In this document: positions 49,283 to 58,020 of the stretch, one piece after another
Numbering within the stretch: the stretch's first letter is position 1
Layout: each line of letters starts with the position of its first letter
DNA from: Nibrella saemangeumensis
GTDB taxonomy: Bacteria > Bacteroidota > Bacteroidia > Cytophagales > Spirosomataceae
Length of the DNA: 64,000 bases
NCBI RefSeq assembly: GCF_039541915.1
Contig: NZ_BAABHD010000075.1
Span: 33,024-97,023, forward strand
Direction of reading: 5' to 3'
Notes under the pieces: model-generated
What the model saw: only the letters and a program-made list of their open reading frames with translations
Told to the model about the DNA's origin: nothing
Databases searched by the model: none
Program-made: the position numbers and the translations under genes

Positions 49283-51145
49283 CTATGACCGCCATTGCTC
49301 CACCTCTGCCTCGGTAAGCTTACTCAAAACCTCTTTTGCGTGGGTATAGCCAATCTCATAAATGGTATCAAAGGCGTCCCACCTCATGAGGCCAAAGCGG
49401 CTAACGTCCGGATTAAAATACAGGTCAGTGAATTGCTTGTTCTCCTGATAACGGGCGGTACTATGCATGAGCGTCGTGTTCAGTAATATGGACGATAGTG
49501 AGGGCAGGTGATATTTCCGTTTCTTCCGGGGCCTGAATTTGTCCAGGAGCAGGGCCCAATTGTCAGGCATTTCGGTAATGTCGAGTGCAAAGACTTTATC
49601 CCGGCTCAAATCCACACCAATTACTTTACCAGCTCCCATGCGGCTCATCACGTCGGTGGGGAAGTTGTTGAATGTTCCACCGTCGATCAGGAGATCGTTG
49701 CCCCGGATAACGGGAGGAAAAACACCAGGAATGGCAATGGTAGCGTTAAGACAGTCGGCCATAAAACCCTGCATGTGCACTTCCTCATAAGCTCTGGTAT
49801 AATTGCCGGCAACGGTGAAGAACGTTCGCCAGACATCTTCCATCCGCACGTTAAACCCCACACAATCGTCAATACTTTCTTTTATAACCCGATTAAACCG
49901 TTTGCCTTTGATCAGAGATATGAGTGGAAGCAGGTTGTAATCCGTGGCGGGTTTGGCTTTGGCAGATTTTCGGGCAAAGTTCCGAATGGTTTCGGGCGGA
50001 AGATCAAACGAAATATAGGCACCCATTAAGGCGCCGGCGCTGGCCCCTCCGACGAAATCGACGGGTATGCCATATTCCTGCAGCGCTTGGTAAACGCCCA
50101 GGTGAGCAAATCCTTTGGCTCCTCCGCCCGCCAGCACCAGACCGACCGCCGAACCGCTAAGGATACGGGCCAGCCGGGCTACATCTTTCGGGAGCTCCGG
50201 CCGGATGTGATAATGTGCTTTCACGCTGCGGGGGCCCAGCCATTGGTCGGTTCCCGCTGGGCAAATAGTGCCGGCCTTGTGCAGGAGCAGTAAAATTTGG
50301 GTAGCGCCGGTACCCGGATCACTGAGTTGAGGCAAATCTTTCTCCAGTGTACTTAGCGCTGGCGGCTGGAGAGCGTCGGCCACTAGAATTACATCGTCTG
50401 CATGGCGTAAACTGCGCTTTGTCCACTCAGTAGGTGCTGGATCGGCAAGGTAGATCAAAAATTCATGCTGTAATTCCTGCTCTTCCAGCCAGCCGGTCAG
50501 CTTCCGGTACTCTTCTGTGTGGGTGTGGTCGGTTTGGGATAAGTTTTTGTGACCATGTACCTGATCGACGGACTGACTGGACAGTACCAGACTTTTTACT
50601 TTGCGGTTCAGGTAAGGATGCAGGGTGGCCACCAGCGCAGGCAGATCAACGGTCGGGGTTATAGGAATAAAGCAAATGGTAACTGGTTTTTTAAGGAGTG
50701 CCGGTGGCTTTTGCATCTTGTTCAGGCGATTGATGACAACCCGGGTTACGCCCATCAGCACGTTTGGGTAAGCCAGGACCAATTCCTCAAAGGCCGCTTT
50801 GGTTAGTTTTATCAGGACCGTATCTCTGACTGCGATGATGGTAGCCATGCGGGGTTCGCCCGTAAAAATGGCCATTTCACCCACCGATTCGCCCCGTTTG
50901 ATCTCCCCAATATTTACCGGGCCTGCCTCTGTGTTGAGAAAAGCCCGTAGCCGTCCGCTGATGACAAAGTACAACGAGTCACCGGCCTCCCCCTGGTGAA
51001 ACAAGGTTTCTCCGCCAGGCAGCTCCATCCATATTAATTTAGATTCAATGCTAGAGAGGACCGAGTCGGGCAGCTGACCAAAAATTTGCGTAAGACTGCC
51101 GATAAGTACGTCATGCTGGTATTGACGTTGAGTAGATGAATTCAT
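49283..51145 (-). CDS. Patatin-like phospholipase with N-terminal cyclic-nucleotide-binding domain
   Basis: A 620-residue protein of the neuropathy-target-esterase/RssA type. Residues about 25-150 form a cNMP-binding jelly roll (GETLFHQGEAGDSLYFVISG, with ESVGEMAIFTGEPRMATI as the phosphate-binding cassette). A linker of about 180 residues follows. The patatin domain starts near residue 335: AGGGAKGFAHLG (oxyanion loop) about residue 340, GGASAGALMG (GxSxG nucleophile Ser) about 367, and IDGGTFNNFP (catalytic Asp) about 487. It hydrolyses acyl esters, perhaps lysophospholipids, and may be controlled by a cyclic nucleotide. It lies between glpK and glpF, which suggests that glycerol from its lipid products could be used. 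That link is inference. Confidence 0.87.
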   Translation of the reverse strand: MNSSTQRQYQHDVLIGSLTQIFGQLPDSVLSSIESKLIWMELPGGETLFHQGEAGDSLYFVISGRLRAFLNTEAGPVNIGEIKRGESVGEMAIFTGEPRMATIIAVRDTVLIKLTKAAFEELVLAYPNVLMGVTRVVINRLNKMQKPPALLKKPVTICFIPITPTVDLPALVATLHPYLNRKVKSLVLSSQSVDQVHGHKNLSQTDHTHTEEYRKLTGWLEEQELQHEFLIYLADPAPTEWTKRSLRHADDVILVADALQPPALSTLEKDLPQLSDPGTGATQILLLLHKAGTICPAGTDQWLGPRSVKAHYHIRPELPKDVARLARILSGSAVGLVLAGGGAKGFAHLGVYQALQEYGIPVDFVGGASAGALMGAYISFDLPPETIRNFARKSAKAKPATDYNLLPLISLIKGKRFNRVIKESIDDCVGFNVRMEDVWRTFFTVAGNYTRAYEEVHMQGFMADCLNATIAIPGVFPPVIRGNDLLIDGGTFNNFPTDVMSRMGAGKVIGVDLSRDKVFALDITEMPDNWALLLDKFRPRKKRKYHLPSLSSILLNTTLMHSTARYQENKQFTDLYFNPDVSRFGLMRWDAFDTIYEIGYTHAKEVLSKLTEAEVEQWRS

Positions 51146-51195
51146 GAAACCTGTTACGCCTTTTAGACTGTTTTATGCGCTATAGCTATTGGACA

Positions 51196-51921
51196 CTACA
51201 ACGCATACCACCGTATAAACAAACCACCCAGAATACCCCCCACAATGGGTGCTACAACCGGTAACCAGGCATAGCCCCAGTCTGATGAGCCTTTGCCGGG
51301 GATGGGCAGCATAGCGTGCGCCAGTCGGGGGCCCAAATCACGGGCCGGATTGATGGCATAGCCGGTGGTGCCACCCAGCGAGAGACCGATACTCCAGACC
51401 AGAATGCCCACCAGATAGGGCGCAAATCCTACCGCCAGCGTACCGATGTTCCTCGATGAGATACCCGCTACTCCCAGAATGAGTACGAAGGTTCCGATGG
51501 CTTCACTGATGAAGTTACCCGGTATGGTGCGAATAGCGGGGGCCGTAGCAAATACACCCAGTTTGGTACCTGGGCCGGGGGTGGTTGACCAGTGGGGTAA
51601 ATAATGTAACCAGACTAGGATAGCACCCAGAAAAGCGCCAATCAGTTGTGCTGTAACATAACTGAGCACATTTGTGAAGTCACCGGTGGCTACAGCAAAG
51701 GCGACGGTGACGGCAGGATTCAGGTGAGCATCAATACTGCCAAATGCTTTGGCGACAAAGATACCCATAGTCACGGCAAAGGCCCAACCAGTGGTAATCA
51801 CGATCCAGCCGGACCCCTCGCCTTTGGTATGGCGTAATAAAACATTGGCGACTACGCCGTCGCCCAATATGAGAAGTACAAGTGTTCCGATGAGTTCACC
51901 AAGGAACGGAGAAGTTTGCAT
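51196..51921 (-). CDS. glpF: Aquaglyceroporin (glycerol facilitator)
   Basis: A 241-residue MIP-family channel with six hydrophobic segments and two half-helices. The NPA boxes are LNPAVTVAF at about residue 68 and INPARDLGPRLAH at about 191. The Asp after the second NPA and GYAINPARDLGPR are features of glycerol-conducting members rather than pure water channels. Glycerol enters by diffusion and is trapped by the kinase encoded two genes downstream. It is divergent from the MDR oxidoreductase gene with 76 bp between starts. Confidence 0.93.
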   Translation of the reverse strand: MQTSPFLGELIGTLVLLILGDGVVANVLLRHTKGEGSGWIVITTGWAFAVTMGIFVAKAFGSIDAHLNPAVTVAFAVATGDFTNVLSYVTAQLIGAFLGAILVWLHYLPHWSTTPGPGTKLGVFATAPAIRTIPGNFISEAIGTFVLILGVAGISSRNIGTLAVGFAPYLVGILVWSIGLSLGGTTGYAINPARDLGPRLAHAMLPIPGKGSSDWGYAWLPVVAPIVGGILGGLFIRWYAL

Positions 51922-51960
51922 GCTGACTTGGTTAAGGGATAGTTTGTGCGAATTAAATGA

Positions 51961-51968
51961 TATTTTTG
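51961..51968 (+). promoter_or_regulatory. -7 promoter element upstream of the MDR oxidoreductase gene
   Basis: TATTTTTG is a full match to TAnnTTTG and lies 29 bp before the ATG at 51998. A TTTG occurs at 51943-51946 but only 14 bp away, shorter than the usual spacing. Confidence 0.5.
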
Positions 51969-51997
51969 GGTCACATACAACCTCATTCCACCATTCT

Positions 51998-52969
51998 ATG
52001 AAAACAATCCTGTTCTACAAGAGCGGAAAGCCTGAAGACGTACTGGAAGTAGACGAGCGGCCATTACCGGAACCACAACCCGGTGAAGTTCGTATCAGGG
52101 TGATTGCCAGTCCGGTAAATCCGTCGGACCTGATGTTTATTCAGAACCTGTACGGTATCCGGCCTCAGTTTCCGTCCGGAGCTGGCTTTGAAGGGGTGGG
52201 TGTTGTTGATGCATTAGGCGAAGGCGTGCAGATGCGCACCGGCATGCGGGTGAGCTTTACGAGCATCGGCACATGGTCGGAATACGCCATTGCGCATCAG
52301 CGGAGTCTGATTCCGGTGCCGGACGCCATGCCCGATGAGGTGGCGGCCCAGTTGTTTGTCAATCCGTTTACGGCCTATGCCATGCTACAGGAGTCGGGTG
52401 TGCAGGCAAATCAATGGCTGATGCTAACGGCCGCCGGCTCGGCGTTCAGTAAAATGGTAATTCAGCTCTGTAAGATGAAGGGAATTAAAACTATCGGCAC
52501 CGTTCGGCGTGATGACCTCAACGAGGAATTGAAAGAAATGGGTCTGACCGAGGTCATCAATACCGAAACCGAAAACCTGGCCGGCCGGGTCAAGCAGATA
52601 ACCGAAGGCAAAGGAGTACACTGTGTATTGGATGCCGTTGGCGGCCATGTAGCTACCGAAGCGCAGAAATGTCTGAGCAAGGGGGGCGTTATGCTGATTT
52701 ACGGTCTGTTAAGTTTACAGGACCCTACCCTCAATGCGGGTCTGATGATATTCCGGGAACTGACCATTAAAGGCTTCTGGCTGACCGACTGGATGCGCCG
52801 GGTGGATAGCCAAACGCGGCAGGGTGTGGCCCAAAATGTGATCAGCCTGCTGGCCTCGGGTAAAATTCAGCTGCCGGTGGAGGCTACTTATTCCCTGGAT
52901 GAGATCCATCAGGCCGTCGACCATGCCGACCGGCAGGGACGCCATGGCAAGATTCTGATAAAAATGTGA
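51998..52969 (+). CDS. Medium-chain dehydrogenase/reductase (quinone oxidoreductase-like)
   Basis: A 323-residue MDR-superfamily protein, NAD(P)H-dependent and without the structural zinc lobe. The catalytic domain (PLPEPQPGEVRIRVIASPVN and SGAGFEGVGVVDALGEGV) is followed by a Rossmann domain with LTAAGSAFSKMVIQLCKMKG, which matches the quinone-oxidoreductase/enoyl-reductase branch (ETR-like, AxxGxxG). It reduces an enal, enone or quinone; the exact substrate is unknown. ATG 51998 is chosen because it gives the normal N-terminus; an in-frame extension back to 51749 runs through glpF. The AlkB-type monooxygenase gene follows 24 bp later and is probably co-transcribed. Confidence 0.87.
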   Translation: MKTILFYKSGKPEDVLEVDERPLPEPQPGEVRIRVIASPVNPSDLMFIQNLYGIRPQFPSGAGFEGVGVVDALGEGVQMRTGMRVSFTSIGTWSEYAIAHQRSLIPVPDAMPDEVAAQLFVNPFTAYAMLQESGVQANQWLMLTAAGSAFSKMVIQLCKMKGIKTIGTVRRDDLNEELKEMGLTEVINTETENLAGRVKQITEGKGVHCVLDAVGGHVATEAQKCLSKGGVMLIYGLLSLQDPTLNAGLMIFRELTIKGFWLTDWMRRVDSQTRQGVAQNVISLLASGKIQLPVEATYSLDEIHQAVDHADRQGRHGKILIKM

Positions 52970-52993
52970 GCTAAGGGCTAAACGTTACCCGCC

Positions 52994-54109
52994 ATGAAGC
53001 CGCTGAAGAAGTTTGGGTTTTTGTGGTCGTACAGCCTGCTGGCGGTTATCGTCGGCAGTTATTACCTCGGCGGACCGGCCTGGACCTTTGCCGGGTGCGT
53101 ATATACCTATGGTGTGCTGCCGCTGCTGGATGCGGCCTTTGGCAAAGACCGGGCTAATGTAGCCAGAGAGGATTACGAACGTGTAGTAGAGGACTGTTAT
53201 TTCGATGTGCTGGTCTATTCGTTTGTGTATCTGCAATATGGCCTGCTGGTCTGGGGCTGTTGGATGCTGGTGTTTGACCCGATGACGCTGAAGCAGCAAG
53301 TCGGGCTTATGTTCAGCATCGGCATCTTTTCGGGTACCATTATCAATATTGCCCACGAACTGGGACATCGGAGCAGCCGCATTGCGCAGGTTCATGCAAA
53401 ACTGGCGCTGTTGTCGGTCAGCTACATGCACTTCCTGATCGAGCATAATCGCGGCCACCATGTTCACGTAGCCACTCCGCTTGATACGGCAACGGCCCGC
53501 AAAAACCAGTCGTTATACGCCTTCTGGTGGCAAACCCTGATCGGCGGCTACTGCAGCGCCTGGCGTATTGAGAAGGGTCTGCTGAAGAAAGCTGGGCATC
53601 AGGTATGGAGCCGGCAGAACGAAATGCTTTGGTTCGTTATTCTGCCGGTATTGCTGTGTGTAGTTTTCACTACCGGATTTAGTCTGGCTGCCGGGTACAT
53701 CGTCTGGATAGTAACCGTATTTTTTGTAGCTCAGTGCCTGATTGGTATTCTGCTGCTGGAGTCGGTAAATTACATCGAACATTACGGCATTATCCGCCGG
53801 GAGATTGCGCCCGGTAAGTATGAGCGGGTAAACCCGCTGCACTCCTGGAATGCGAGTCAGTATATCAGTAACCTGGTCTTGTTTCAGCTTCAGCGCCACT
53901 CCGACCACCACGCCTATGCGGCACGGCCAGACCAGGTACTCCGGCATTTTGATGAGAGTCCGCAGCTGCCGTTTGGCTATCCGTTGATGATCCTGATGGC
54001 AATGTTACCCCCACTTTGGTTTCGGCTGATGAATCCACGTCTGGCAGCCTGGAAAGCGAAAGCGTACAGTTCAGAAGAAATTTTTAAAACCCTTCGGCAG
54101 TTTGCTTGA
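52994..54109 (+). CDS. AlkB-type membrane alkane 1-monooxygenase
   Basis: A 371-residue di-iron membrane hydroxylase of the fatty-acid-desaturase-like superfamily. The four His motifs of AlkB are present: HELGHR at about residue 120, HNRGHHVHVATPLD at about 150, NYIEHYGI at about 257 and LQRHSDHHAYAARP at about 299. Six hydrophobic segments fit the fold. Enzymes of this type oxidise medium-chain alkanes or related compounds to alcohols using electrons from rubredoxin. No rubredoxin or rubredoxin reductase gene is adjacent. The preceding MDR oxidoreductase may be part of the same message. Activity on alkanes is suggested by the motifs but substrates such as fatty acids are possible. Confidence 0.88.
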   Translation: MKPLKKFGFLWSYSLLAVIVGSYYLGGPAWTFAGCVYTYGVLPLLDAAFGKDRANVAREDYERVVEDCYFDVLVYSFVYLQYGLLVWGCWMLVFDPMTLKQQVGLMFSIGIFSGTIINIAHELGHRSSRIAQVHAKLALLSVSYMHFLIEHNRGHHVHVATPLDTATARKNQSLYAFWWQTLIGGYCSAWRIEKGLLKKAGHQVWSRQNEMLWFVILPVLLCVVFTTGFSLAAGYIVWIVTVFFVAQCLIGILLLESVNYIEHYGIIRREIAPGKYERVNPLHSWNASQYISNLVLFQLQRHSDHHAYAARPDQVLRHFDESPQLPFGYPLMILMAMLPPLWFRLMNPRLAAWKAKAYSSEEIFKTLRQFA

Positions 54110-54235
54110 ATAAGTCTATAGGATGGGTTTTCTTTACGATTAGTAGTTACGGGAACAATATTTACAAGATTTGACTCGTTGAACTGCGAGAAGATTACGC
54201 TCAGCCAAGACATTTTAACTTCCTGCTTACCACAT

Positions 54236-54928
54236 ATGATATTGCTTCAGGTTCCTGCCGCTGACTCGACGGCTGCTGCCGCATCCACCGAACAAAGTCT
54301 GCAACTTTTCGATCTGGTAGCCAAAGGCGGTTGGGTAATGGTCCCCATCGCTTTTTTGCTGTTAGCGACAATCTATCTGATTATTGAGCGCTACGTGCTT
54401 ATTCGTTCCCAGACCCGCATAGACGATGGGTTCATTGATAACATTAAGGACATGGTGCTGCAGGGAAATATCAAATCAGCGGAATCATTCTGCCGGAATC
54501 AGAAAACGGCAGCCGGTCGAATTCTGGAAAAAGCGATTGGCCGTATTGGTACGCCCATTAAGGAGATTGAGAGTACCATGGAAACCATTGGCCAGATTGA
54601 AATCTCCCGGCTGGAGCGGAATCTGGGCTACCTCGGTATTATTGCCGGTATTGCCCCGATGCTCGGGTTTATCGGAACCATCTCCGGTATTATCCGCATT
54701 TTCTATAACATTTCACTCTCCGATAACATCAGCGTAGGGATTATTGCCGGTGGTCTGTACGAGAAAATGATTACCTCAGGAGCCGGGCTGATCGTGGGGG
54801 TAATTGCCTACTGCGGCTACCACCTGCTCAACATGATGATTGAGAAGTTTACGCTGAAGATGGAGATCAACGCGTTTGAGTTTATGGAAGTGCTCCAGAA
54901 GCCTACCGAAATGGCGCGGGTGCGGTAA
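54236..54928 (+). CDS. MotA/TolQ/ExbB proton channel family protein
   Basis: A 230-residue inner-membrane protein with three hydrophobic segments: FDLVAKGGWVMVPIAFLLLATIYLIIERY and the helix pair around NLGYLGIIAGIAPMLGFIGTISGI (the conserved proton-path region). It would pair with the ExbD protein encoded 22 bp downstream to use the proton gradient to energise TonB or a related system. ATG 54236 is used; the frame opens upstream at TTG 54179. An extra Ala/Ser/Thr-rich N-terminus (DSTAAAASTEQS) is periplasmic. No tonB gene is adjacent. The partner for the receptor at 19341-21665 cannot be inferred. Confidence 0.87.
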   Translation: MILLQVPAADSTAAAASTEQSLQLFDLVAKGGWVMVPIAFLLLATIYLIIERYVLIRSQTRIDDGFIDNIKDMVLQGNIKSAESFCRNQKTAAGRILEKAIGRIGTPIKEIESTMETIGQIEISRLERNLGYLGIIAGIAPMLGFIGTISGIIRIFYNISLSDNISVGIIAGGLYEKMITSGAGLIVGVIAYCGYHLLNMMIEKFTLKMEINAFEFMEVLQKPTEMARVR

Positions 54929-54950
54929 TTGCTGAGACGGAGACAAAATC

Positions 54951-55343
54951 ATGAAACTAAGAAGAAAAAGTAAGTTTCAGGCCGAAGTTGCCACCTCTTC
55001 GCTGAACGACATCATGTTCTTCCTGCTGTTGTTCTTCCTGATTATATCGACGGTGGCCAATCCGAACGTCATTAAGCTGATGCTGCCTAAGGCTTCCTCC
55101 ACGCAGCAGTTGAGTAAAAAGCAGGTGACGCTGTCAGTGGATGGAAACAAGCAATACTTCATTGATAAGCGGCCCGTATCACCGGAAAACCTGGAAAATG
55201 AACTAAAGTCGATTATGGCCGGTATTGCTGAACCGACCGTGGTGGTGCGGTTCGACAAATCGCTGACCGTGCAGGACCTGGTCGATGTACTGCAAACGGG
55301 TGCCAAGCTGAACATCAGAATGGTTATGGCTACGTCGAAATAA
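54951..55343 (+). CDS. ExbD/TolR family biopolymer transport protein
   Basis: A 130-residue single-pass inner-membrane protein. The membrane helix is preceded by the conserved ATSSLNDIMFFLLLFFLI, in which the Asp is the proton-carrying residue of the ExbB/ExbD pore, and the periplasmic domain runs to the end. It is encoded directly after the ExbB-like gene and ends in an embedded terminator. The pair powers outer-membrane transport or envelope upkeep (TolQR-type); which of these cannot be told. Confidence 0.88.
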   Translation: MKLRRKSKFQAEVATSSLNDIMFFLLLFFLIISTVANPNVIKLMLPKASSTQQLSKKQVTLSVDGNKQYFIDKRPVSPENLENELKSIMAGIAEPTVVVRFDKSLTVQDLVDVLQTGAKLNIRMVMATSK

Positions 55344-55363
55344 CCGATACGTAGGGTGTGTTT

Positions 55364-56506
55364 TCATAGCGCGGGAGGATTCTCCGGCGCTTCTTTTTTG
55401 TCCGGTAATCTGGGGGATGCGTCCACAAACTGGAGCCGGGTTTGCGGCAGGCTTTCCGGATGGTGTTCGCGCAGGTATTCAATCATCGCTTCCCGAATCA
55501 GACAGCGGAGGTCGAAGGCCTCGCCCGAGTTCCGGGCCGAGACCAGTACCCGCACCTGAATGCAGTCTGGCATGGTATCCGTTACCTGCACGGTAAGGAC
55601 TTCGCCATCCCAGAGCGGATGGTCTTCGACCAGTTCCCGGCACTTATGCCGAAGTTTGTCGACGGGCACACGGTAATCAAGGTACAGCATTACGGCCCCC
55701 AGCACCGATGCCTGCGAGCGGGTCCAGTTCTGAAACGGTTTTTCTACGAAGTAAGTGATCGGCAGAATCAGTCGGCGCCGGTCCCAGAGCCGGACTACTA
55801 CATTGGTGAGGTTAATTTCTTCAATCCGGCCCCACTCGTTTTCAACCACCACCACATCGTCTACCCTGATTTGCTGGTTAAAGGCAATCTGAATACCCGC
55901 CAGCAGGTTGGCCAGCGTCCGCTGGGCCGCAAAACCGACCACCACACTCACAATACCCGCCGAGGTAAGAATGCTCAGGCCCACTTTGCGTCCACCCTGG
56001 AAACTGAGCAGCAAAATAGAGAAGCCGATGATGACTACCCCGGTAGCTACCAACCGGCGAAAAAACTTTATCTGCGTTACATATTTCCGGATGTGCAGTT
56101 GGGTGTCCTGGCTGGTATCGTAGCCGCGTATCAGCAGCAACTCCACCACTTTGAGCAGTTGCACAACCAGCCATGTACACGCAATGATAAAGAAAGCTTC
56201 GGAAATAGTGCTCGCGATGGGGTGCCGGACCAATGCCCGGCGTTGCAGATTGGTCAGTATCAGAAAACAAAGTGCGGGCGAAAAGACATAGAACGCGTTG
56301 CGGACGTGCAGCCGCAGTAGACCGAGTGTTTCATGCTGCCCCCGGCGCAAAATAAACCGGACGATCTGCGTTACCAGAAAATTAATGATCAGGCCGGCCA
56401 CCACCGCAATGCCCAGCAAAACCCAGCCCGAAAAAGCCCGGTTTTGCCGCAGCCAACGGCTGAAATCAGTGTACGCATCCGTCCAGTTTAGGTCGAGCCA
56501 CTCCAT
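55364..56506 (-). CDS. MscS-like mechanosensitive ion channel
   Basis: A 380-residue membrane protein with several N-terminal helices and an MscS pore/beta domain. The pore helix region is SILTSAGIVSVVVGFAAQRTLANLLAG, followed by IQIAFNQQIRVDDVVVVENEWGRIEEINLTN and LPITYFVEKPFQNWTR, typical of the family. It opens when membrane tension rises and relieves osmotic stress. The 3' end of the coding sequence contains the terminator of the convergent exbD gene. Upstream, a perfect 14-bp palindrome, TTTTCGGCCGAAAA, sits 34 bp before the ATG. Confidence 0.9.
   Translation of the reverse strand: MEWLDLNWTDAYTDFSRWLRQNRAFSGWVLLGIAVVAGLIINFLVTQIVRFILRRGQHETLGLLRLHVRNAFYVFSPALCFLILTNLQRRALVRHPIASTISEAFFIIACTWLVVQLLKVVELLLIRGYDTSQDTQLHIRKYVTQIKFFRRLVATGVVIIGFSILLLSFQGGRKVGLSILTSAGIVSVVVGFAAQRTLANLLAGIQIAFNQQIRVDDVVVVENEWGRIEEINLTNVVVRLWDRRRLILPITYFVEKPFQNWTRSQASVLGAVMLYLDYRVPVDKLRHKCRELVEDHPLWDGEVLTVQVTDTMPDCIQVRVLVSARNSGEAFDLRCLIREAMIEYLREHHPESLPQTRLQFVDASPRLPDKKEAPENPPAL
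55368..55399 (+). terminator. Terminator of the ExbB/ExbD pair, inside the end of the MscS gene
   Basis: AGCGC-g-GGAG (55368-55377) pairs with CTCC-g-GCGCT (55382-55391), one mismatch, loop GATT, then TCTTTTTT. It begins 25 bp past the exbD stop and lies within the last codons of the minus-strand mscS gene. Confidence 0.7.
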
Positions 56507-56539
56507 AAGGTATACAATTACGGTTTACGAGTAAAAGGC

Positions 56540-56553
56540 TTTTCGGCCGAAAA
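56540..56553. promoter_or_regulatory. 14-bp perfect palindrome upstream of mscS
   Basis: TTTTCGGCCGAAAA is perfectly symmetrical and lies 34 bp upstream of the mscS ATG at 56506, where an operator could sit. No regulator is known for it. Confidence 0.35.
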
Positions 56554-56569
56554 CTGTTTAAACTGACGC

Positions 56570-56598
56570 AAAAAACAAAAGCCTCCGTAGGTGGAGGC
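56570..56598 (-). terminator. Rho-independent terminator of the membrane HTH gene
   Basis: On the minus strand GCCTCC (56598-56593) pairs with GGAGGC (56586-56581), loop 6 nt, followed by TTTTGTTTTTTG. It begins 91 bp past the gene's stop. Confidence 0.7.
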
Positions 56599-56688
56599 AT
56601 TAGCCGGCTATGCTGGCAGCTTAAGCGTAAAAAGTCATTTATTGGCAGTAGTTGATTTGGTAAATTACTGAGTGATGTTGCGATTTTG

Positions 56689-58020
56689 TTAAAATGTTTC
56701 TGCATATACTACCGTCCCATCCAGATGCGACAGTTTGACATAGTTTACGGAACCAGTGCCTTCAAAGCCATACCGGATACCAATAAGGCGAGTGGGTAAA
56801 TTGGGTATAATTGTTTCATAAGCCAGTCGATCGTTGACCCAAAGCTGTAAATGCCGATTTTTAGCGAGACAGCGGACGCTGGTCCAGCGCGATAAGTCGC
56901 TTCCAAAACCCGACAAATCGGCGGTTTTGCCATCAACCACTTTGCCGGCGATGAATAAACCTAACTCCGAAACACAACCCAGCTGACACAGGGGAACAAC
57001 AATGACATCGTTTTCGAGCAGCAGCGTAATTTTGGTCTGCTGACAAACTGCCGACCCCTGCCGATAGTCATGTCGGACTTCGGTTTCGAATAGAAAATTG
57101 TCGCTGCGAAGCCCCTCAAACGGCGGTACGTTGCTGTAGCTTACCCAAAGCGGCTGCGGTTGCATTGGAATATTTCGTGAGGATAGCAAGGAGACCGGAA
57201 CGCTCAATACCCCATTCCGAATAGATTCTTCCTGTGAGAAATACACGGGTACCGGTTCCCTGTTGACCGTTGTGACCCAGCCATCAGATGGAATCAGCAG
57301 ATTGTGTTCCTGTACGACCGAATCGCCAACAACCAGTTTGGCCCTGAAAAAGCCGGGCTGGTAATAGATCGACGTGTAGGTGTGCTGTGCTTTGTTAACG
57401 CGAAATCGCCGTTTTTTATCCCAAGACTGCTGGATATAGACCGAATCAGTGGGGGATGCGGTGGCATCGTAGGTAAACAGAACGGAGTTAGGAATACCCC
57501 GTGTGACGGGACGACTGCTAAACGCAAACGACGACCCGGCAGGGGCTTTTGTAGTAGGTTTGGTACGAGAAAATGTGTTTAACCCCATCCAGGCTGCACA
57601 ACCGACTAGCACCGCACTCCCCCAAACTACCCACCTCCCGACCGGGATTCGTCCGTATTTTTCGAGAGGTCGAGGAGGCATATCGTCAGTTGATGCTGCC
57701 GCAGGCTCATCGATCGGACGGATAGTTGCTTGCCTTTGTTCCGGGCCGTTGGAGTAGCTTTGTCTAAACGTCCGCCAATTTTCGTGGCCCAGAAAACGGG
57801 CGAGTGTATCCAGCGTCGTCAGGTTGGGCAAACTTTCGTATTTCACCCGGCCCCAGATACGTTTGAGCGTGGTTGGACTTAGGTTTATTTGAGTTTGCTC
57901 GAAAATTGTTTCGCTCAGTTCGCAGAAGTCCCGGTTAGTCCACACTTCGCTGTTGCCCCAGCCTAATTTCTCCTCAATAAGCCGGCGGCATTTCTCCAAT
58001 AAATGGTCATCAGGTGTCAT
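56689..58020 (-). CDS. Membrane-tethered HTH-like protein with extracytoplasmic LamG-like region
   Basis: A 443-residue single-pass protein. Residues about 10-85 form a helical DNA-binding-like module (NLSPTTLKRIWGRVKYESLP, then TLDTLARFLGHENWRTF) that I recall as frequent in Cytophagales. A membrane helix lies at about 128-148 (GRWVVWGSAVLVGCAAWMGL). The outer part has a PKD/immunoglobulin-like region (FTYDATASPTDSVYIQQSW), then a jelly-roll-like module (RWTSVRCLAKNRHLQLWVND, later VNYVKLSHLDGTVVYAE). It looks like a one-component regulator that senses outside and acts inside. It is divergent from the secreted LamG-like gene, 193 bp apart. Target genes are inferred from position only. Confidence 0.65.
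   Translation of the reverse strand: MTPDDHLLEKCRRLIEEKLGWGNSEVWTNRDFCELSETIFEQTQINLSPTTLKRIWGRVKYESLPNLTTLDTLARFLGHENWRTFRQSYSNGPEQRQATIRPIDEPAAASTDDMPPRPLEKYGRIPVGRWVVWGSAVLVGCAAWMGLNTFSRTKPTTKAPAGSSFAFSSRPVTRGIPNSVLFTYDATASPTDSVYIQQSWDKKRRFRVNKAQHTYTSIYYQPGFFRAKLVVGDSVVQEHNLLIPSDGWVTTVNREPVPVYFSQEESIRNGVLSVPVSLLSSRNIPMQPQPLWVSYSNVPPFEGLRSDNFLFETEVRHDYRQGSAVCQQTKITLLLENDVIVVPLCQLGCVSELGLFIAGKVVDGKTADLSGFGSDLSRWTSVRCLAKNRHLQLWVNDRLAYETIIPNLPTRLIGIRYGFEGTGSVNYVKLSHLDGTVVYAETF

Noticed and set aside
54179..54235. N-terminal extension of the ExbB-like protein from a TTG
   Set aside because: It adds no recognisable sequence, and the ATG at 54236 gives a normal start for the family.
54236..55343. 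ExbB/ExbD pair as the energiser of the TonB receptor at 19341-21665
   Set aside because: There is no tonB gene beside it and the genes are over 30 kb apart; the pair could equally be TolQ/TolR-like.
55442..56320. A 292-residue plus-strand open frame
   Set aside because: It is opposite the MscS gene, which has clear family motifs.
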